Assembly (NCBI GenBank): GCA_023458315.1
Contig: JAEXAH010000113.1
Coordinates: 1 to 64,000, forward strand
From: Pseudomonadota bacterium
GTDB lineage: Bacteria; Pseudomonadota; Alphaproteobacteria; Rhodospirillales; Magnetospirillaceae
Length of the DNA stretch: 64,000 bases
Reading direction: 5' to 3'
The notes beneath the pieces are model-generated. The model saw only the letters and a list, made by a program, of their open reading frames with translations. It searched no databases and was not told where the DNA came from. This document shows, piece by piece, positions 34,756-46,706 of the stretch (positions are counted from its first letter, which is position 1; each line of letters opens with the position of its first letter). Made by a program: the position numbers and the translations under genes.

Positions 34756-35781
34756 ATGCCCTACCGGCGGATCACGCTGAGCCATTTCCTGCTGCAAGAG
34801 CAGCGGCGCTTGAAGTCCTCGGGCGTGTTCACCTCGTTGATGAACGACATCCTGACCGCCTGCAAGATGGTCTCGCACGAGGTCAATCGCGGCGCCCTGG
34901 TCGGCAATCACGGCATCGCCGGGTCCGAGAACGTGCAGGGCGAGGAACAGAAGAAGCTGGACGTCCTGGCCAACGACATCTTCATCCACATGAATTCCCA
35001 GGTCGGCACCTATGCCGCCATGGCCTCGGAAGAACTGGAGGAAGTGCAGGAAGTGCAGGCCGTGGGCGGCACCCATGAAGGCCGTTACCTGCTGCTGTTC
35101 GATCCGCTGGACGGGTCCAGCAACATCGACGTCAACATCTCGGTCGGGTCCATCTTCTCGATCCTGCGCGTGCCGGAAGGCGTGGACCCCAGCAGCCAGG
35201 ACGCCTTCCTGCAACCGGGCGTCAAGCAGGTGGCCGCCGGTTACGCCCTGTACGGCTCGTCCACCATGCTGGTGCTGACCACCGGCAACGGCGTCCATGG
35301 TTTCACCCTGGACCGCGACGTGGGCATGTTCTTCCTGACCCACCCCAACATGACCATCCCCGAGGACACCAAGGAATACGCCATCAATTCCTCGCGTGCC
35401 CGTCACTGGGAAGCGCCGGTGAAGCGGTATGTGGAAGAATGCAACGCGGGCAAGGATGGTCCGCGCGGCAAGGATTTCAACATGCGCTGGGTCGCCTCCA
35501 TGGTGGCCGAGGTGCATCGCATCCTGGTGCGCGGCGGTGTCTTCCTGTATCCGGCCGATGCCGAGAACATGAAGAAGGGCGGCAAGCTGCGCCTGATGTA
35601 CGAAGCCAACCCCATGGCCTTCATCGTCGAGCAGGCGGGCGGCCTTGCCAGCACCGGCCGCCAGCGTCTGATGGAGGTCCAGCCGACCGGCCTGCACCAG
35701 CGCGTGCCGGTGATCCTGGGCTCCAAGAACGAAGTGGAGCGCCTGAACGCCTATCACGCCGAACACGACGCGGCGCAGTAA
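34756..35781 (+). CDS. fbp: Fructose-1,6-bisphosphatase class I
   Basis: A 341-residue class I FBPase of gluconeogenesis and, in autotrophs, the Calvin cycle. The metal/substrate motif [15 protein letters not shown] is present, along with [15 protein letters not shown], the phosphate-site region [19 protein letters not shown] and the C-terminal [20 protein letters not shown]. The ATG at 34756 follows AAAGGGGGAAACC. It is a single-gene unit; no cbb genes are adjacent, so the link to carbon fixation cannot be judged here. Confidence 0.96.
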   Translation: MPYRRITLSHFLLQEQRRLKSSGVFTSLMNDILTACKMVSHEVNRGALVGNHGIAGSENVQGEEQKKLDVLANDIFIHMNSQVGTYAAMASEELEEVQEVQAVGGTHEGRYLLLFDPLDGSSNIDVNISVGSIFSILRVPEGVDPSSQDAFLQPGVKQVAAGYALYGSSTMLVLTTGNGVHGFTLDRDVGMFFLTHPNMTIPEDTKEYAINSSRARHWEAPVKRYVEECNAGKDGPRGKDFNMRWVASMVAEVHRILVRGGVFLYPADAENMKKGGKLRLMYEANPMAFIVEQAGGLASTGRQRLMEVQPTGLHQRVPVILGSKNEVERLNAYHAEHDAAQ

Positions 35782-35796
35782 GGCTGTGTGAAATGC

Positions 35797-35898
35797 AGGG
35801 CTCTGCCCTGCACCCGCAAGGAGCTTTGGGCTCCTTGACCTCGGAAAATTTTCGGGATCAAAGGGCCTGAGGCCCTTTGCGGGTGCGGGCAGAGCCCG
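35797..35898. repeat. Compound inverted-repeat element (about 100 bp) after fbp
   Basis: Outer arms of about 21 bases (GGGCTCTGCCCTGCACCCGC from 35798, and the complementary copy ending at 35898, one base shorter) enclose two inner hairpins, AAGGAGCTTTGGGCTCCTT (35817-35835) and AAAGGGCCTGAGGCCCTTT (35860-35878). The whole can fold into a cloverleaf. It is non-coding and resembles dispersed intergenic repeats of alphaproteobacteria. Confidence 0.75.
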
Positions 35899-35905
35899 CC
35901 ATAAC

Positions 35906-35941
35906 AAAAAGGCCGACAGGAGAAATCCTGTCGGCCTTTTT
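35906..35941. terminator. Bidirectional terminator between fbp and trpE
   Basis: A perfect 16-bp stem (AAAAAGGCCGACAGGA at 35906-35921, complement at 35926-35941) with loop GAAA and T-runs on both sides, in the convergent gap. Confidence 0.92.
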
Positions 35942-35955
35942 TGCCTCTACATGCC

Positions 35956-37476
35956 TCAGCGCGTGGATCGGGTGTAGTTCACCGCTTCCTCGGCGGCGCG
36001 CACCAGGGCGCGGGCCTTGTTCATGCATTCCTCGTGCTCTTTCAGCGGATCGGAATCGGCGACGATTCCGGCGCCCGCCTGCACGTACATGGTGCCGTCC
36101 TTGATCAGCGTGGTGCGCAGCGCGATGCAGGTGTCCATGTTGCCGTTACCGGCGAAATAGCCGATGGACCCGGCATAGAACGACCGGCGCTCGGGCTCCA
36201 ACTCGTCGATGATCTCCATGGCGCGGATCTTGGGGGCGCCCGAGGTGGTGCCCGCCGGGAACCCGGCCATCAGCGCGTCCATGGCGTCGCAATCCTTGCG
36301 GATGCGGCCTTCGACGTTCGAGACGATGTGCATGACGTGGCTATAATACTCGACCATCATCTTGCGCGTCACCTTGACCGAGCCGATTTCGGCGACGCGG
36401 CCGACATCGTTGCGGCCCAGATCCAGCAGCATCAGATGCTCGGCCAGTTCCTTGGGGTCGGCCAGCAGATCGGCGGCCAGTTCCTCGTCCTCGGCCTGGG
36501 TCAGACCACGGCGGCGGGTTCCGGCGATGGGGCGGATGGTGACGGTGTCGTCGCGCAGGCGCACCAGGATTTCCGGGCTGGATCCCACCAACTGGAAGCC
36601 GCCGAAATTCAGGAAGAACAGGAACGGGCTGGGGTTCATGCGGCGCAGCGCGCGGTACAGCGAGAACGGCGGCAGCTTGAACGGCACCGCCAGACGCTGC
36701 GACAGCACCACCTGGAAGATGTCGCCCGCGCTGATGTATTCCTTGGCCTTCAGAACCTTGGCGCAATATTCCTCGGGGCTCATGGACGGCACCGGGGTGG
36801 GCGCGTGCCCGGCGCGGTCGATGAAGTCGCCCGCCACCGGCAGCGGCCGCTCCAGCGCCTCGACCACGTGTTCCAGCCGTTCGTGCGCCAGATCATAGGC
36901 GGCGCGGGCGTCGATGCCCGGGCGCGGCCACACCGGCACCACGGCGGTCAGGGTGCCGTTGACGTTGTCGAACATGGCCATGACGGTCGGGCGCATGAAG
37001 ATGCCGTCGGGCACGCCGATGACGTCGGGATTGCCGTCGGGCAGCTTTTCCACCAGCCGCACCATGTCATAGGACATGTAGCCGATCAGGCCCGCCGACA
37101 TGGGCGGCAGGTGCGGCGGGATGTCGATATGGCTTTCCGCCACCAGCGCCCGCAGGGACGCCAGCGCGCCCTTGTCCTCGGCCACCGGGCAGGGGGCGAA
37201 GTCGTCGGGGCGGGTGCGGGCGTCGCGGTTGATCCACGCCTTGTCGCCCTGGCACTTCCAGATCAGGTCCGGCTTCATGCCCAGCACCGAATAGCGGCCG
37301 CGCACCGCGCCGCCTTCCACCGATTCCAGCAGGAAGGTGTGGCTTTGCCCCGCCGCCAGCTTCATGAAGGCGGAAACCGGGGTTTCCAGGTCGGCGACCA
37401 GGATGCGCCACGCCACCTGGGGCTGCCCGGCTTCGTAGGCGGCGCGGAAAGTCTCGAAGTCGAGGGCGCTGGTCAT
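35956..37476 (-). CDS. trpE: Anthranilate synthase component I TrpE
   Basis: A 506-residue TrpE that makes anthranilate from chorismate with a glutaminase partner. The N-terminal feedback region has LLESVEGGAVRGRYSVLG (the L-L-E-S tryptophan-binding motif). The catalytic half has QVVLSQRL, PSPFLFFLNFGGFQLVGSSP, PIAGTRRRG, LMLLDLGRNDVGRVA and AGFPAGTTSGAPKIRAMEII. It is 5 bases downstream of ppiD on the same strand and ends at a terminator, so trpG/D/C must be elsewhere. Confidence 0.96.
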   Translation of the reverse strand: MTSALDFETFRAAYEAGQPQVAWRILVADLETPVSAFMKLAAGQSHTFLLESVEGGAVRGRYSVLGMKPDLIWKCQGDKAWINRDARTRPDDFAPCPVAEDKGALASLRALVAESHIDIPPHLPPMSAGLIGYMSYDMVRLVEKLPDGNPDVIGVPDGIFMRPTVMAMFDNVNGTLTAVVPVWPRPGIDARAAYDLAHERLEHVVEALERPLPVAGDFIDRAGHAPTPVPSMSPEEYCAKVLKAKEYISAGDIFQVVLSQRLAVPFKLPPFSLYRALRRMNPSPFLFFLNFGGFQLVGSSPEILVRLRDDTVTIRPIAGTRRRGLTQAEDEELAADLLADPKELAEHLMLLDLGRNDVGRVAEIGSVKVTRKMMVEYYSHVMHIVSNVEGRIRKDCDAMDALMAGFPAGTTSGAPKIRAMEIIDELEPERRSFYAGSIGYFAGNGNMDTCIALRTTLIKDGTMYVQAGAGIVADSDPLKEHEECMNKARALVRAAEEAVNYTRSTR

Positions 37477-37481
37477 GGCGT

Positions 37482-39332
37482 TTATTCTTCGCGGCTGAGC
37501 TGGCTGCGGTCGACCCGCACGCCGATCGAGGCATTCAGGGCGGCCAGATATTGCTCGATCAGATCACCGGCCAGGGCGGCCGTGACCTGACGCTGGGCGG
37601 TATCCGATTGCTTGGGCGCGGCGGCGGGGTCGAAGGGCACCACCTTGGCCAGACGGCCGACCACCCAGCCGCCCTGGGTGGCGGCGGTGGCGACGCCACC
37701 GATCTCGGCCTGGAACAGTTCGGACACCACCGACGGCGGCAGGCCGGTTTCGGCCGCGCCCTCGCGGGTGAAGGGCTGGCTGGTGGCGGCCTTGCCACCC
37801 AGGGACTGGGCCAGTTCGGCCACCGGCTTGCCGGTCTTCAGCGCCTCGGCGATCTTGGCGGCGCGTTCCTTGCCCATGTCGTGGCGGCGCTCGGCCTGCC
37901 ACCCGGCCAGCACCTCGGCGCGGATGTCGGCCAGCGGGCGGGGTTGGGGCGGGGTGATGCCGTCGACGCGGGCGATGAAATAGCCGTCGTCGGACTGGGT
38001 CAACTGGCTTTCGGTGCCCGCCTCGGTGTGGAAGGCGACGTCCAGGAAGGTCTCGCCGCGCGGCAGGTCGGCCACCGGCTTGCCGGACGGCGCCTTGCCC
38101 GCGGCATCCACCGCCGGAATCTTGACGATGGCCAGACCGAAACGCTGGGCGGTTTCTTCCAGGCTGGTGCCCGCGCCCAGGGAATCCTCGATCTGGGTGT
38201 TCAACTCGCTCATGCGCTCGTTGGCCTTTTCGGCGCGCAGATCGGCTTCCACCTGCTTCTTGATTTCCGCCATGGGGCGGACGCGGCTTTGCGCCACGTG
38301 CCAGCCCAGCGGGCTCTGGACCGGGCCGACGGTGGCGCCGGGCTGGGCGGCCAGCAGGGCCTGGTTCAGTTCGGCGGGCAGGTCGTCACGCTCGATCAGG
38401 CCCAGGTCGACCACCTTGGCGCCGGTGTCGCGGGCGATGGCGGCCAGATCCTTGCCCGCCTTGACCAGCGGCGCGGCCTTGTCGGCGGCGGCCTTGTCGG
38501 TCAGGACGATCTGCGACAGCAGCACGCGGTTGGCGGGCTGGAATTCCTCCTGCCGGGCCTGCATGGCTTCCTCGATCATCTCGGCGGTGATCTCGACCTG
38601 TCCGGCGATGGCGGCGGGCTTGACCACCAGCACGGTCAGGGCGCGGAACTCGGGCGCCATGAAGCGGGCGGCGTTGGCCTTGTAATACTCTTCAAGCTGC
38701 GCCTGCTCGGGGGCGGGGGGCAGCGGCAGGGAATCGTCGCGCACCAGGATGGTTTCGGCGACCCGGCGCTCCTCGCGGTGGCGGCTCAGCGGGTCGACCA
38801 GGGTGGTCGGCGCCTTGACGCCGCCCGACAGGCCCTCGGCCAGTTGGGTGCGCACCAGATTGGCCCGTTCCTGGCGGATGAATTCCTTTTCGTTCAGGTT
38901 GGCGCGTTGCAGGGCGACGCGGAAGCGGTCGCGGTCGAACTCGCCCTTGTCGTTGCGGAAGCTGGGGTCGGCGGCGATGCGGGCGACCACGTTGTCCTCG
39001 CTGGCGGCCAGACCCAGGCGGCGTCCGGCTTCCTCGATCAGCACGCGCGTCACCATGTTCTCGATGGCGCGGTCCATGAAGCCCAGCTTGCGGGCGTCTT
39101 CGGCGGTCAGCTTGCCGCCGAACATGGGGTTCAGGCGATCGACCTCGCGCTTGAACTCGATGTTCACCTCTTGCGCGGAAATCTGCACCTTGCCGACTTC
39201 GATGGCCGGGCCGCGCCCGAACATGCCGCCGCGCAGTCCTTCGACGCCCCAGGCGAGGAAGCTGAGCGCCAGAAGGGCGAACAGAAGCTTGACGAACCAG
39301 CTTTTGGAAGCGTTGCGGAAGGTGTCGAGCAT
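37482..39332 (-). CDS. PpiD/SurA-type membrane-anchored periplasmic folding factor
   Basis: A 616-residue protein. A short cytoplasmic start is followed by one membrane anchor (about 12-29, FVKLLFALLALSFLAWGV), then a SurA_N-like domain (about 33-210, GKVQISAQEVNIEFKREVDR). A parvulin-type region at about 250-370 is degenerate (GLIERDDLPAELNQALLAAQ then SPLGWHVAQ). Further helices extend to the C-terminus. PpiD proteins sit at the Sec translocon and assist folding of exported proteins. ATG 39332 was chosen for the typical N-terminus MLDTFRNASKS. It leads a two-gene transcript with trpE. Confidence 0.88.
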   Translation of the reverse strand: MLDTFRNASKSWFVKLLFALLALSFLAWGVEGLRGGMFGRGPAIEVGKVQISAQEVNIEFKREVDRLNPMFGGKLTAEDARKLGFMDRAIENMVTRVLIEEAGRRLGLAASEDNVVARIAADPSFRNDKGEFDRDRFRVALQRANLNEKEFIRQERANLVRTQLAEGLSGGVKAPTTLVDPLSRHREERRVAETILVRDDSLPLPPAPEQAQLEEYYKANAARFMAPEFRALTVLVVKPAAIAGQVEITAEMIEEAMQARQEEFQPANRVLLSQIVLTDKAAADKAAPLVKAGKDLAAIARDTGAKVVDLGLIERDDLPAELNQALLAAQPGATVGPVQSPLGWHVAQSRVRPMAEIKKQVEADLRAEKANERMSELNTQIEDSLGAGTSLEETAQRFGLAIVKIPAVDAAGKAPSGKPVADLPRGETFLDVAFHTEAGTESQLTQSDDGYFIARVDGITPPQPRPLADIRAEVLAGWQAERRHDMGKERAAKIAEALKTGKPVAELAQSLGGKAATSQPFTREGAAETGLPPSVVSELFQAEIGGVATAATQGGWVVGRLAKVVPFDPAAAPKQSDTAQRQVTAALAGDLIEQYLAALNASIGVRVDRSQLSREE

Positions 39333-39402
39333 GTTTTCCGGCTGAACGAGGAGGAAAGGGAATGCGCGCCGCCAGAACGGCGGACCGCGCGAAGTCGCGG
39401 GC

Positions 39403-39431
39403 ATAATAGGTACCCCCACCGCCCCCCGCAA
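39403..39431 (-). promoter_or_regulatory. Candidate promoter of ppiD-trpE
   Basis: Minus-strand -35 TTGCGG (39431-39426), 17-base spacer, -10 TATTAT (39408-39403). The start would be about 64 bases before the ppiD ATG. The -10 is strong and the -35 partial. The rest of the divergent gap to tpiA (39333-39544) shows only a TATATG (39506-39511) without a clear -35 on the plus strand. Confidence 0.5.
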
Positions 39432-39544
39432 CAAGGAATCCGCCATTTTCACAGCGGTTGAACAGGGCGGGGTTTTTCTGCGCGACGAACGGGGCGGGCG
39501 GGTGCTATATGCCCGGGGTCATTCTGTCTCCGGGAGGAAAGAGC

Positions 39545-40303
39545 ATGAGCAGACGTGTGCTGATCGCCGGCAATTGGAAGATGAACGGCCTCAAGGCCGA
39601 CGGGCTGGCCCTGGCCAAGGGCGTGGCCGACAAGCTGAAGGCGACGCCCGGCCTCAAGGCCGAGATGCTGGTGTGCCCGCCCTTCCTGCTGGTGGCCGCG
39701 GTGGCCGAGGCGGTGGCCGGGTCCGGTCTGGCCGTGGGCGGCCAGGATTGCCATGCCAAGGTGTCGGGCGCCCATACCGGCGATACCTCGCCGGTCATGC
39801 TCAAGGACGCGGGCGCGTCCTATGTGATCCTGGGCCATTCCGAGCGCCGCACCGACCACGCCGAAAGCGACGCCCAGGTCAAGGCCAAGGCCGAGGCCGC
39901 CCTGGCCGCCGGGCTCAAGGCCATCGTCTGCATCGGCGAAACCCTGGCCCAGCGCGATGCGGGCCAGACCCTGGACGTCAACAAGAGTCAGTTGCGCGGT
40001 TCGTGGCCGAATGGCGGCAATGCCGACAACGCCGTCATCGCCTATGAACCGGTGTGGGCCATCGGCACCGGCCGCGTCGCCACTCCGGAACAGGCGCAGG
40101 AAGTGCACGCCGCCATCCGCGCCGAACTGGCCGACATGATCGGCGCCGAGGAAGCCGCCAAGGTGCGCATCCTCTACGGCGGCTCCATGAAGCCGGACAA
40201 CGCCGCCCAGTTGCTGGCCCTGCCCGATGTGGACGGCGGGCTGATCGGCGGCGCCGCCCTCAAGGTGGACGATTTCTGGGCCATCGCCCAGGCGGCGGGC
40301 TGA
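39545..40303 (+). CDS. tpiA: Triosephosphate isomerase TpiA
   Basis: A 252-residue TIM-barrel enzyme interconverting glyceraldehyde-3-phosphate and dihydroxyacetone phosphate. The N-terminal AGNWKMNG carries the catalytic Asn and Lys, [10 protein letters not shown] the catalytic His, and [11 protein letters not shown] the catalytic Glu. [12 protein letters not shown] and GLIGGAAL form the phosphate grip. ATG 39545 follows GGGAGGAAAGAGC. It belongs with pyrG, kdsA and eno in a plus-strand run. Confidence 0.96.
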   Translation: MSRRVLIAGNWKMNGLKADGLALAKGVADKLKATPGLKAEMLVCPPFLLVAAVAEAVAGSGLAVGGQDCHAKVSGAHTGDTSPVMLKDAGASYVILGHSERRTDHAESDAQVKAKAEAALAAGLKAIVCIGETLAQRDAGQTLDVNKSQLRGSWPNGGNADNAVIAYEPVWAIGTGRVATPEQAQEVHAAIRAELADMIGAEEAAKVRILYGGSMKPDNAAQLLALPDVDGGLIGGAALKVDDFWAIAQAAG

Positions 40304-40502
40304 TCTTCCATCAAAAGATGTCGTCGCCGCGCCGTCATGCCGTCGCGGCGGCGATGTCAACCCCATATGCGGGGGGGGGTGCGGAACTTTGCACTAGCCT
40401 TCCGCCACGCGGGGGTCTAAAAAACGCGTCGAACATCTCCGGTGCCCCGCGACGGCGACAACGTCGGGCATCGGCCTTTCCTGTTTTGTCGTTGGTGTGC
40501 CC
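40304..40502. other. tpiA-secG gap, no gene
   Basis: The 199 bases contain an imperfect GC-rich inverted repeat around 40319-40353, with ATGTCGTCGCCGCGCC facing GTCGCGGCGGCGAT, but no T-run. No convincing promoter or small gene was found. Confidence 0.4.
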
Positions 40503-40835
40503 ATGGACGTCTTTCCGATCATCCTCGTCATCCATCTGCTCATCGCCATCGCGCTGGTCGGCGTCATCCTGCTGCAGCGGTCCGAGGGCGGCGCGCTGGG
40601 TATCGGCGGTGGCGGCGGCGGCGGTCTGATGACCGGTCGCCAGGCGGGCAACCTTCTGACCCGGACCACCGCCATCCTGGCGACGACCTTCTTCGTCACC
40701 AGCCTGGCCCTGGCCATCATCGCCAACAACCGCTCGACCGGCGCCTCGCCGTTCGATTCGGTGCCGGTTTCCGCTCCCGCCAAGCCGTCGGTCCCGGCGG
40801 CTCCGGCCGAGCCGGCCGCTCCGCTGGCGCGCTGA
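40503..40835 (+). CDS. secG: Preprotein translocase subunit SecG
   Basis: A 110-residue SecG with two transmembrane helices (about 5-22 and 53-73) around the conserved loop ILLQRSEGGALGIGGGG. A Pro/Ala-rich cytoplasmic tail follows. SecG assists SecYE/SecA-driven export. ATG 40503 is preferred; a GTG two codons upstream is in frame. The usual alphaproteobacterial context tpiA-secG-pyrG is present. Confidence 0.94.
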   Translation: MDVFPIILVIHLLIAIALVGVILLQRSEGGALGIGGGGGGGLMTGRQAGNLLTRTTAILATTFFVTSLALAIIANNRSTGASPFDSVPVSAPAKPSVPAAPAEPAAPLAR

Positions 40836-40899
40836 CCTGTCACGGCACAGGGGCTTCGCGCGGCGTTCGTACCCGCGCGGGGCGCGACGGAGCATTTAA

Positions 40900-42606
<1,707 letters not shown>

Positions 42607-42608
42607 TC

Positions 42609-43463
42609 ATGACCAAGCACGTCGCCGTCGGCCCGTCCTCCGCGCCCCAGGTCATCTTCGGCAACGATCTGCCGCTGGTGCTGATCGCCGGTCCGTGCCA
42701 GATGGAAAGCCGCGCCCATGCCCTTGAATGCGCCTTGGCGCTCAAGGACATGGCCGCCAAGGCCGGAATCGGTCTGGTCTACAAATCGTCCTTCGACAAA
42801 GCGAATCGCACCTCGCTTTCGGGCAAGCGCGGCATCGGCCTTGATGCCGCGCTTTCCGTTTTCGCGGAAATCCGCGAAAGCCTGGGCCTGCCGGTGCTGA
42901 CCGACATCCACACCGAGGAGCAATGCGTCCCCGTCGCCAAGGTGGTGGACGTGCTGCAAATCCCGGCCTTCCTGTGCCGCCAGACCGACCTGCTGATCGC
43001 CGCCGGGCGTACCGGCGCGGTGGTCAACGTCAAGAAGGGTCAGTTCCTGGCGCCCAACCAGATGGCCAACGTGGCATCGAAGGTGGAAAGCACCGGCAAT
43101 TCGCGCATCCTGCTGACCGAGCGCGGCGCCAGCTTCGGCTATGGCGATCTGGTGGCCGACATGCGGGCGCTGCCGATCATGGCGCGCACCGGCTATCCGG
43201 TGATCATGGACGCCACCCACGCGGTGCAAAGCCCGGGCGGGCAGGGCGCCAGCTCGGGCGGCGACCGCCGTTTCGCGCCGGTGCTGGCCCGTGCCGCCGT
43301 GTCCACCGGCATTGCCGGTGTGTTCATCGAAACCCATCCCGATCCCGATCATGCGCCCTCGGACGGGCCGAACATGATCCGGCTGGCCGACATGCCCGCG
43401 CTGATCGACACGCTTCAGGCGTTCGACCGCGTCGCCAAGGCCCATCCCATCGTCATTGATTGA
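42609..43463 (+). CDS. kdsA: KDO-8-phosphate synthase KdsA
   Basis: A 284-residue 3-deoxy-D-manno-octulosonate-8-phosphate synthase making the lipopolysaccharide sugar KDO from PEP and arabinose-5-phosphate. Motifs are LVLIAGPCQMESRAHALE, YKSSFDKANRTS, TDIHTEEQC, KKGQFLAPNQM, TERGASFGYGDLVADMR, MDATHAVQSPGG and FIETHPDPDHAPSDGPN. The Cys in AGPCQ is the position used by metal-dependent versus independent subclasses. It lies between pyrG and eno. Confidence 0.96.
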   Translation: MTKHVAVGPSSAPQVIFGNDLPLVLIAGPCQMESRAHALECALALKDMAAKAGIGLVYKSSFDKANRTSLSGKRGIGLDAALSVFAEIRESLGLPVLTDIHTEEQCVPVAKVVDVLQIPAFLCRQTDLLIAAGRTGAVVNVKKGQFLAPNQMANVASKVESTGNSRILLTERGASFGYGDLVADMRALPIMARTGYPVIMDATHAVQSPGGQGASSGGDRRFAPVLARAAVSTGIAGVFIETHPDPDHAPSDGPNMIRLADMPALIDTLQAFDRVAKAHPIVID

Positions 43464-44771
<1,308 letters not shown>

Positions 44772-44795
44772 CCCTTTTCCCAAGGGTTGAACAAG

Positions 44796-44826
44796 ACGGC
44801 CGGGGCATCGCGCCCCGGCCGTTTTC
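44796..44826 (+). terminator. Intrinsic terminator after eno
   Basis: An 11-bp stem (ACGGCCGGGGC at 44796-44806, complement at 44812-44822) with loop ATCGC, followed by TTTTCGTTT, 25 bases past the eno stop. Confidence 0.85.
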
Positions 44827-45024
44827 GTTTACATCCACAAGATATTGTGTCGCAATGTGACATCCTGCCCTATCAATGGTTATCGTGTGCGAAAAAGCAA
44901 ATCACTAGACAAGATGCGTGGATTTTTATTCGTTTATGATTGGTAAACAAAAATGGTGTGCGCAAAAGTGTGCTGAATCTGCCGCTTCGACTGCGCTACT
45001 TCATAAGGGTTGTAGTTATTTTCA

Positions 45025-45055
45025 TTGATTAAGTGATTCTGAGCGGATATCACTT
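45025..45055 (+). promoter_or_regulatory. Candidate ftsB promoter with inverted repeat in the AT-rich eno-ftsB gap
   Basis: The 320-base gap 44772-45092 is markedly AT-rich after the terminator and has no credible gene. TTGATT (45025-45030), a 17-base spacer and TATCAC (45048-45053) form a promoter. Perfect arms AAGTGAT (45031-45037) and ATCACTT (45049-45055) bracket the spacer and -10, as a repressor site would. TTGACG at 45057-45062 with TTCTAT 17 bases on is a weaker alternative. Confidence 0.45.
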
Positions 45056-45092
45056 GTTGACGCGCAGACCAGCCCGTGATTCTATCCGCCCC

Positions 45093-45410
45093 ATGCTGCA
45101 AGAGCTCACCAGACGCCTTCGCCACTTTGTCGGTCCGTTGATCGGAATCGGCGCCGTGGCCTATTTCGCCTACCACACGGTGGAAGGCGATCGCGGCGTG
45201 CTGGCCTATGTGCGGATGAAGAACGAAATCCTGGAAGCCGAGCTGCAACTGGCCAAGGTCGCCACCGAGCGTCAGGCCCTGGAACACCGCGTCCTGCTGC
45301 TGCGCCCCGACCATTTGGACCCCGACATGCTGGAAGAACGCGCCCGCATCATGCTCAACATGGGGCACGAGGGCGAGGTGGTGGTGTTCGGCGGCGGCAA
45401 GGGGCATTGA
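45093..45410 (+). CDS. ftsB: Septum formation initiator / cell division protein FtsB
   Basis: A 105-residue FtsB/DivIC-family protein. A short basic N-terminus is followed by one membrane helix (about 14-28, GPLIGIGAVAYFAYHTV), a coiled coil (about 40-70, MKNEILEAELQLAKVATERQ) and a C-terminal LEERARIMLNMGHEGEVVVF. The coiled coil pairs with FtsL in the FtsQLB complex that activates septal wall synthesis. The eno-ftsB-pdhA neighbourhood is standard in alphaproteobacteria. Start 45093 avoids an implausible upstream extension. Confidence 0.87.
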   Translation: MLQELTRRLRHFVGPLIGIGAVAYFAYHTVEGDRGVLAYVRMKNEILEAELQLAKVATERQALEHRVLLLRPDHLDPDMLEERARIMLNMGHEGEVVVFGGGKGH

Positions 45411-45423
45411 TCGGCTGGAATCG

Positions 45424-45459
45424 AAAGGGCGCCGAGAGTTTCCTCTCCGCGCCCTTTTT
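45424..45459. terminator. Terminator between ftsB and the convergent membrane gene
   Basis: AAAGGGCGC (45424-45432) pairs with GCGCCCTTT (45449-45457), with an extra inner GAGAG/CTCTC pairing. T-runs lie on the plus side and an A-rich start gives some function on the minus side. Confidence 0.82.
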
Positions 45460-45461
45460 AT

Positions 45462-46706
45462 TTACTCCGGATCAGCCGGTTTGACTGCCGGGGCTTGGGG
45501 GCGGTTGCCGGCGCCGCGGATGTTGATGAAGCGGGTCAGCAGGTCGAACCAGAAACTTGATCCCAGCGACAGCGCCAGGGCGGTCAGGCACCAGCCGAGG
45601 AATTGCGCGGCCGAGAAGGGTGGGGTGGTGGCGGTCCAGCCGATGGGCAGCGGTGCCAGGGCTTGGCGCAGGCTGCCCATGTCCTGGGCGGCGCCCAGGG
45701 CGACGGTGCCGCGTTCTTCCTCGGCCTGCTTCAATTCGTTCTCGGCGCGGTCCACCGCCGCCTGATCGCCCGTGCCTTGGCTCAGGTTCTCCTTGGCGGT
45801 GTCCAGCGCCTGCCGCTTGGCCGCGACCGTGCGGTCGGCCTTGACCAGCGCGTTCAGGCTTTGGCTGGCCGGGGTGTCCTGGTTGTCCTGGATCATCTGC
45901 CCGGCCATCTCGGCCATGCGGCCGGACAGGCCGCGATCGGTCCACAGGGCGCGGGCCACCGCCAGGGTGTCGGCGTTGGTGGCTGCCGCCACCGCCAGGG
46001 CGACCGCCAGCGCCATGACCTGGATGCGGCGCTTGTAGGCGCCTTGCAGGTGGGCCATCTCGCTGTCGAACCAATGGGCCAGGGCGTCGCGGGTCGATTG
46101 CAGCGACGCACCGGTGTTGTTGACGATGGCGCGCAGCGACGCCCGCACCCGGTCGTCGGGAATGGTGTCGATGCCGGACAGGATCGCCTTGTAGGTGGCG
46201 GTGTCCGAGGTCTGGATGGCCGGGTTCACCATGTCCAGCAGGGCCGACACGAAAGTCTGGCCCGACAGATAGGACGCCCGCTCGCGGCTTTTCAGCGCGT
46301 CGGGAGCGGTCGCCCGCTCCAGGTTCTCCACCACGCGTCGCGCCTGCTGCACGACCGATCCCAGGTGTTCCAGTTCGGTGATGCCCGGGGTGGGCTGGCG
46401 CTGTTGCGCATCGGCCAGGGCCTGCTGGTGGCGGTTGAAATCGGCGCGGGCCAGTTCCAGGGCGTTGCCCGCCGCCTTCAGCGCGGCCTTGCCCTTGGGC
46501 GCGGCGGCGGCCAGCAGCGGGTGGGCCAGCAGCGCCGCCATGAACGGCGCCCCCGCCGCCAGCGCCGTCAGCCCCTGTTCCAGGCCCTTGGCCCGCAGCT
46601 TCAGCAGGCTGGCGATATATTCGTTGATGATCGTGCAGAACAGGCTGAGGATCAGATACATGAGCGCCAGCCCGATGGCCACGTCCAGCATGTGCCCGAA
46701 ATCCAT
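45462..46706 (-). CDS. Membrane protein with long coiled-coil interior, unknown function
   Basis: A 414-residue protein. The N-terminus MDFGHMLDVAIGLALMYLIL is a membrane helix (about 7-35). A second lies at about 225-245 (RIQVMALAVALAVAAATNAD), and a C-terminal hydrophobic pair covers about 365-395 (FLGWCLTALALSLGSSFWFD, then LLTRFINIRGAG). Long helical, Ala/Gln/Glu-rich segments lie between (about 60-110 and 290-335). The FWFDLL...N-x-RGAG ending is shared by hypothetical proteins I recall, none with known function. It is transcribed against ftsB and away from pdhA. Confidence 0.75.
   Translation of the reverse strand: MDFGHMLDVAIGLALMYLILSLFCTIINEYIASLLKLRAKGLEQGLTALAAGAPFMAALLAHPLLAAAAPKGKAALKAAGNALELARADFNRHQQALADAQQRQPTPGITELEHLGSVVQQARRVVENLERATAPDALKSRERASYLSGQTFVSALLDMVNPAIQTSDTATYKAILSGIDTIPDDRVRASLRAIVNNTGASLQSTRDALAHWFDSEMAHLQGAYKRRIQVMALAVALAVAAATNADTLAVARALWTDRGLSGRMAEMAGQMIQDNQDTPASQSLNALVKADRTVAAKRQALDTAKENLSQGTGDQAAVDRAENELKQAEEERGTVALGAAQDMGSLRQALAPLPIGWTATTPPFSAAQFLGWCLTALALSLGSSFWFDLLTRFINIRGAGNRPQAPAVKPADPE

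Noticed and set aside
33502..35907. An 801-residue extended MobA
   Set aside because: The upstream part is antisense to fbp and out of frame with the hybE-like gene; the GTG at 34107 gives a normal 201-residue MobA.
40319..40353. Terminator after tpiA
   Set aside because: The GC-rich inverted repeat is imperfect and has no T-run, so it is reported only as a feature of the gap.
44934..45407. 157-codon minus-strand frame over ftsB and its upstream region
   Set aside because: It spans an AT-rich promoter region and the antisense of ftsB, with His/Gln-rich composition and no start signal.
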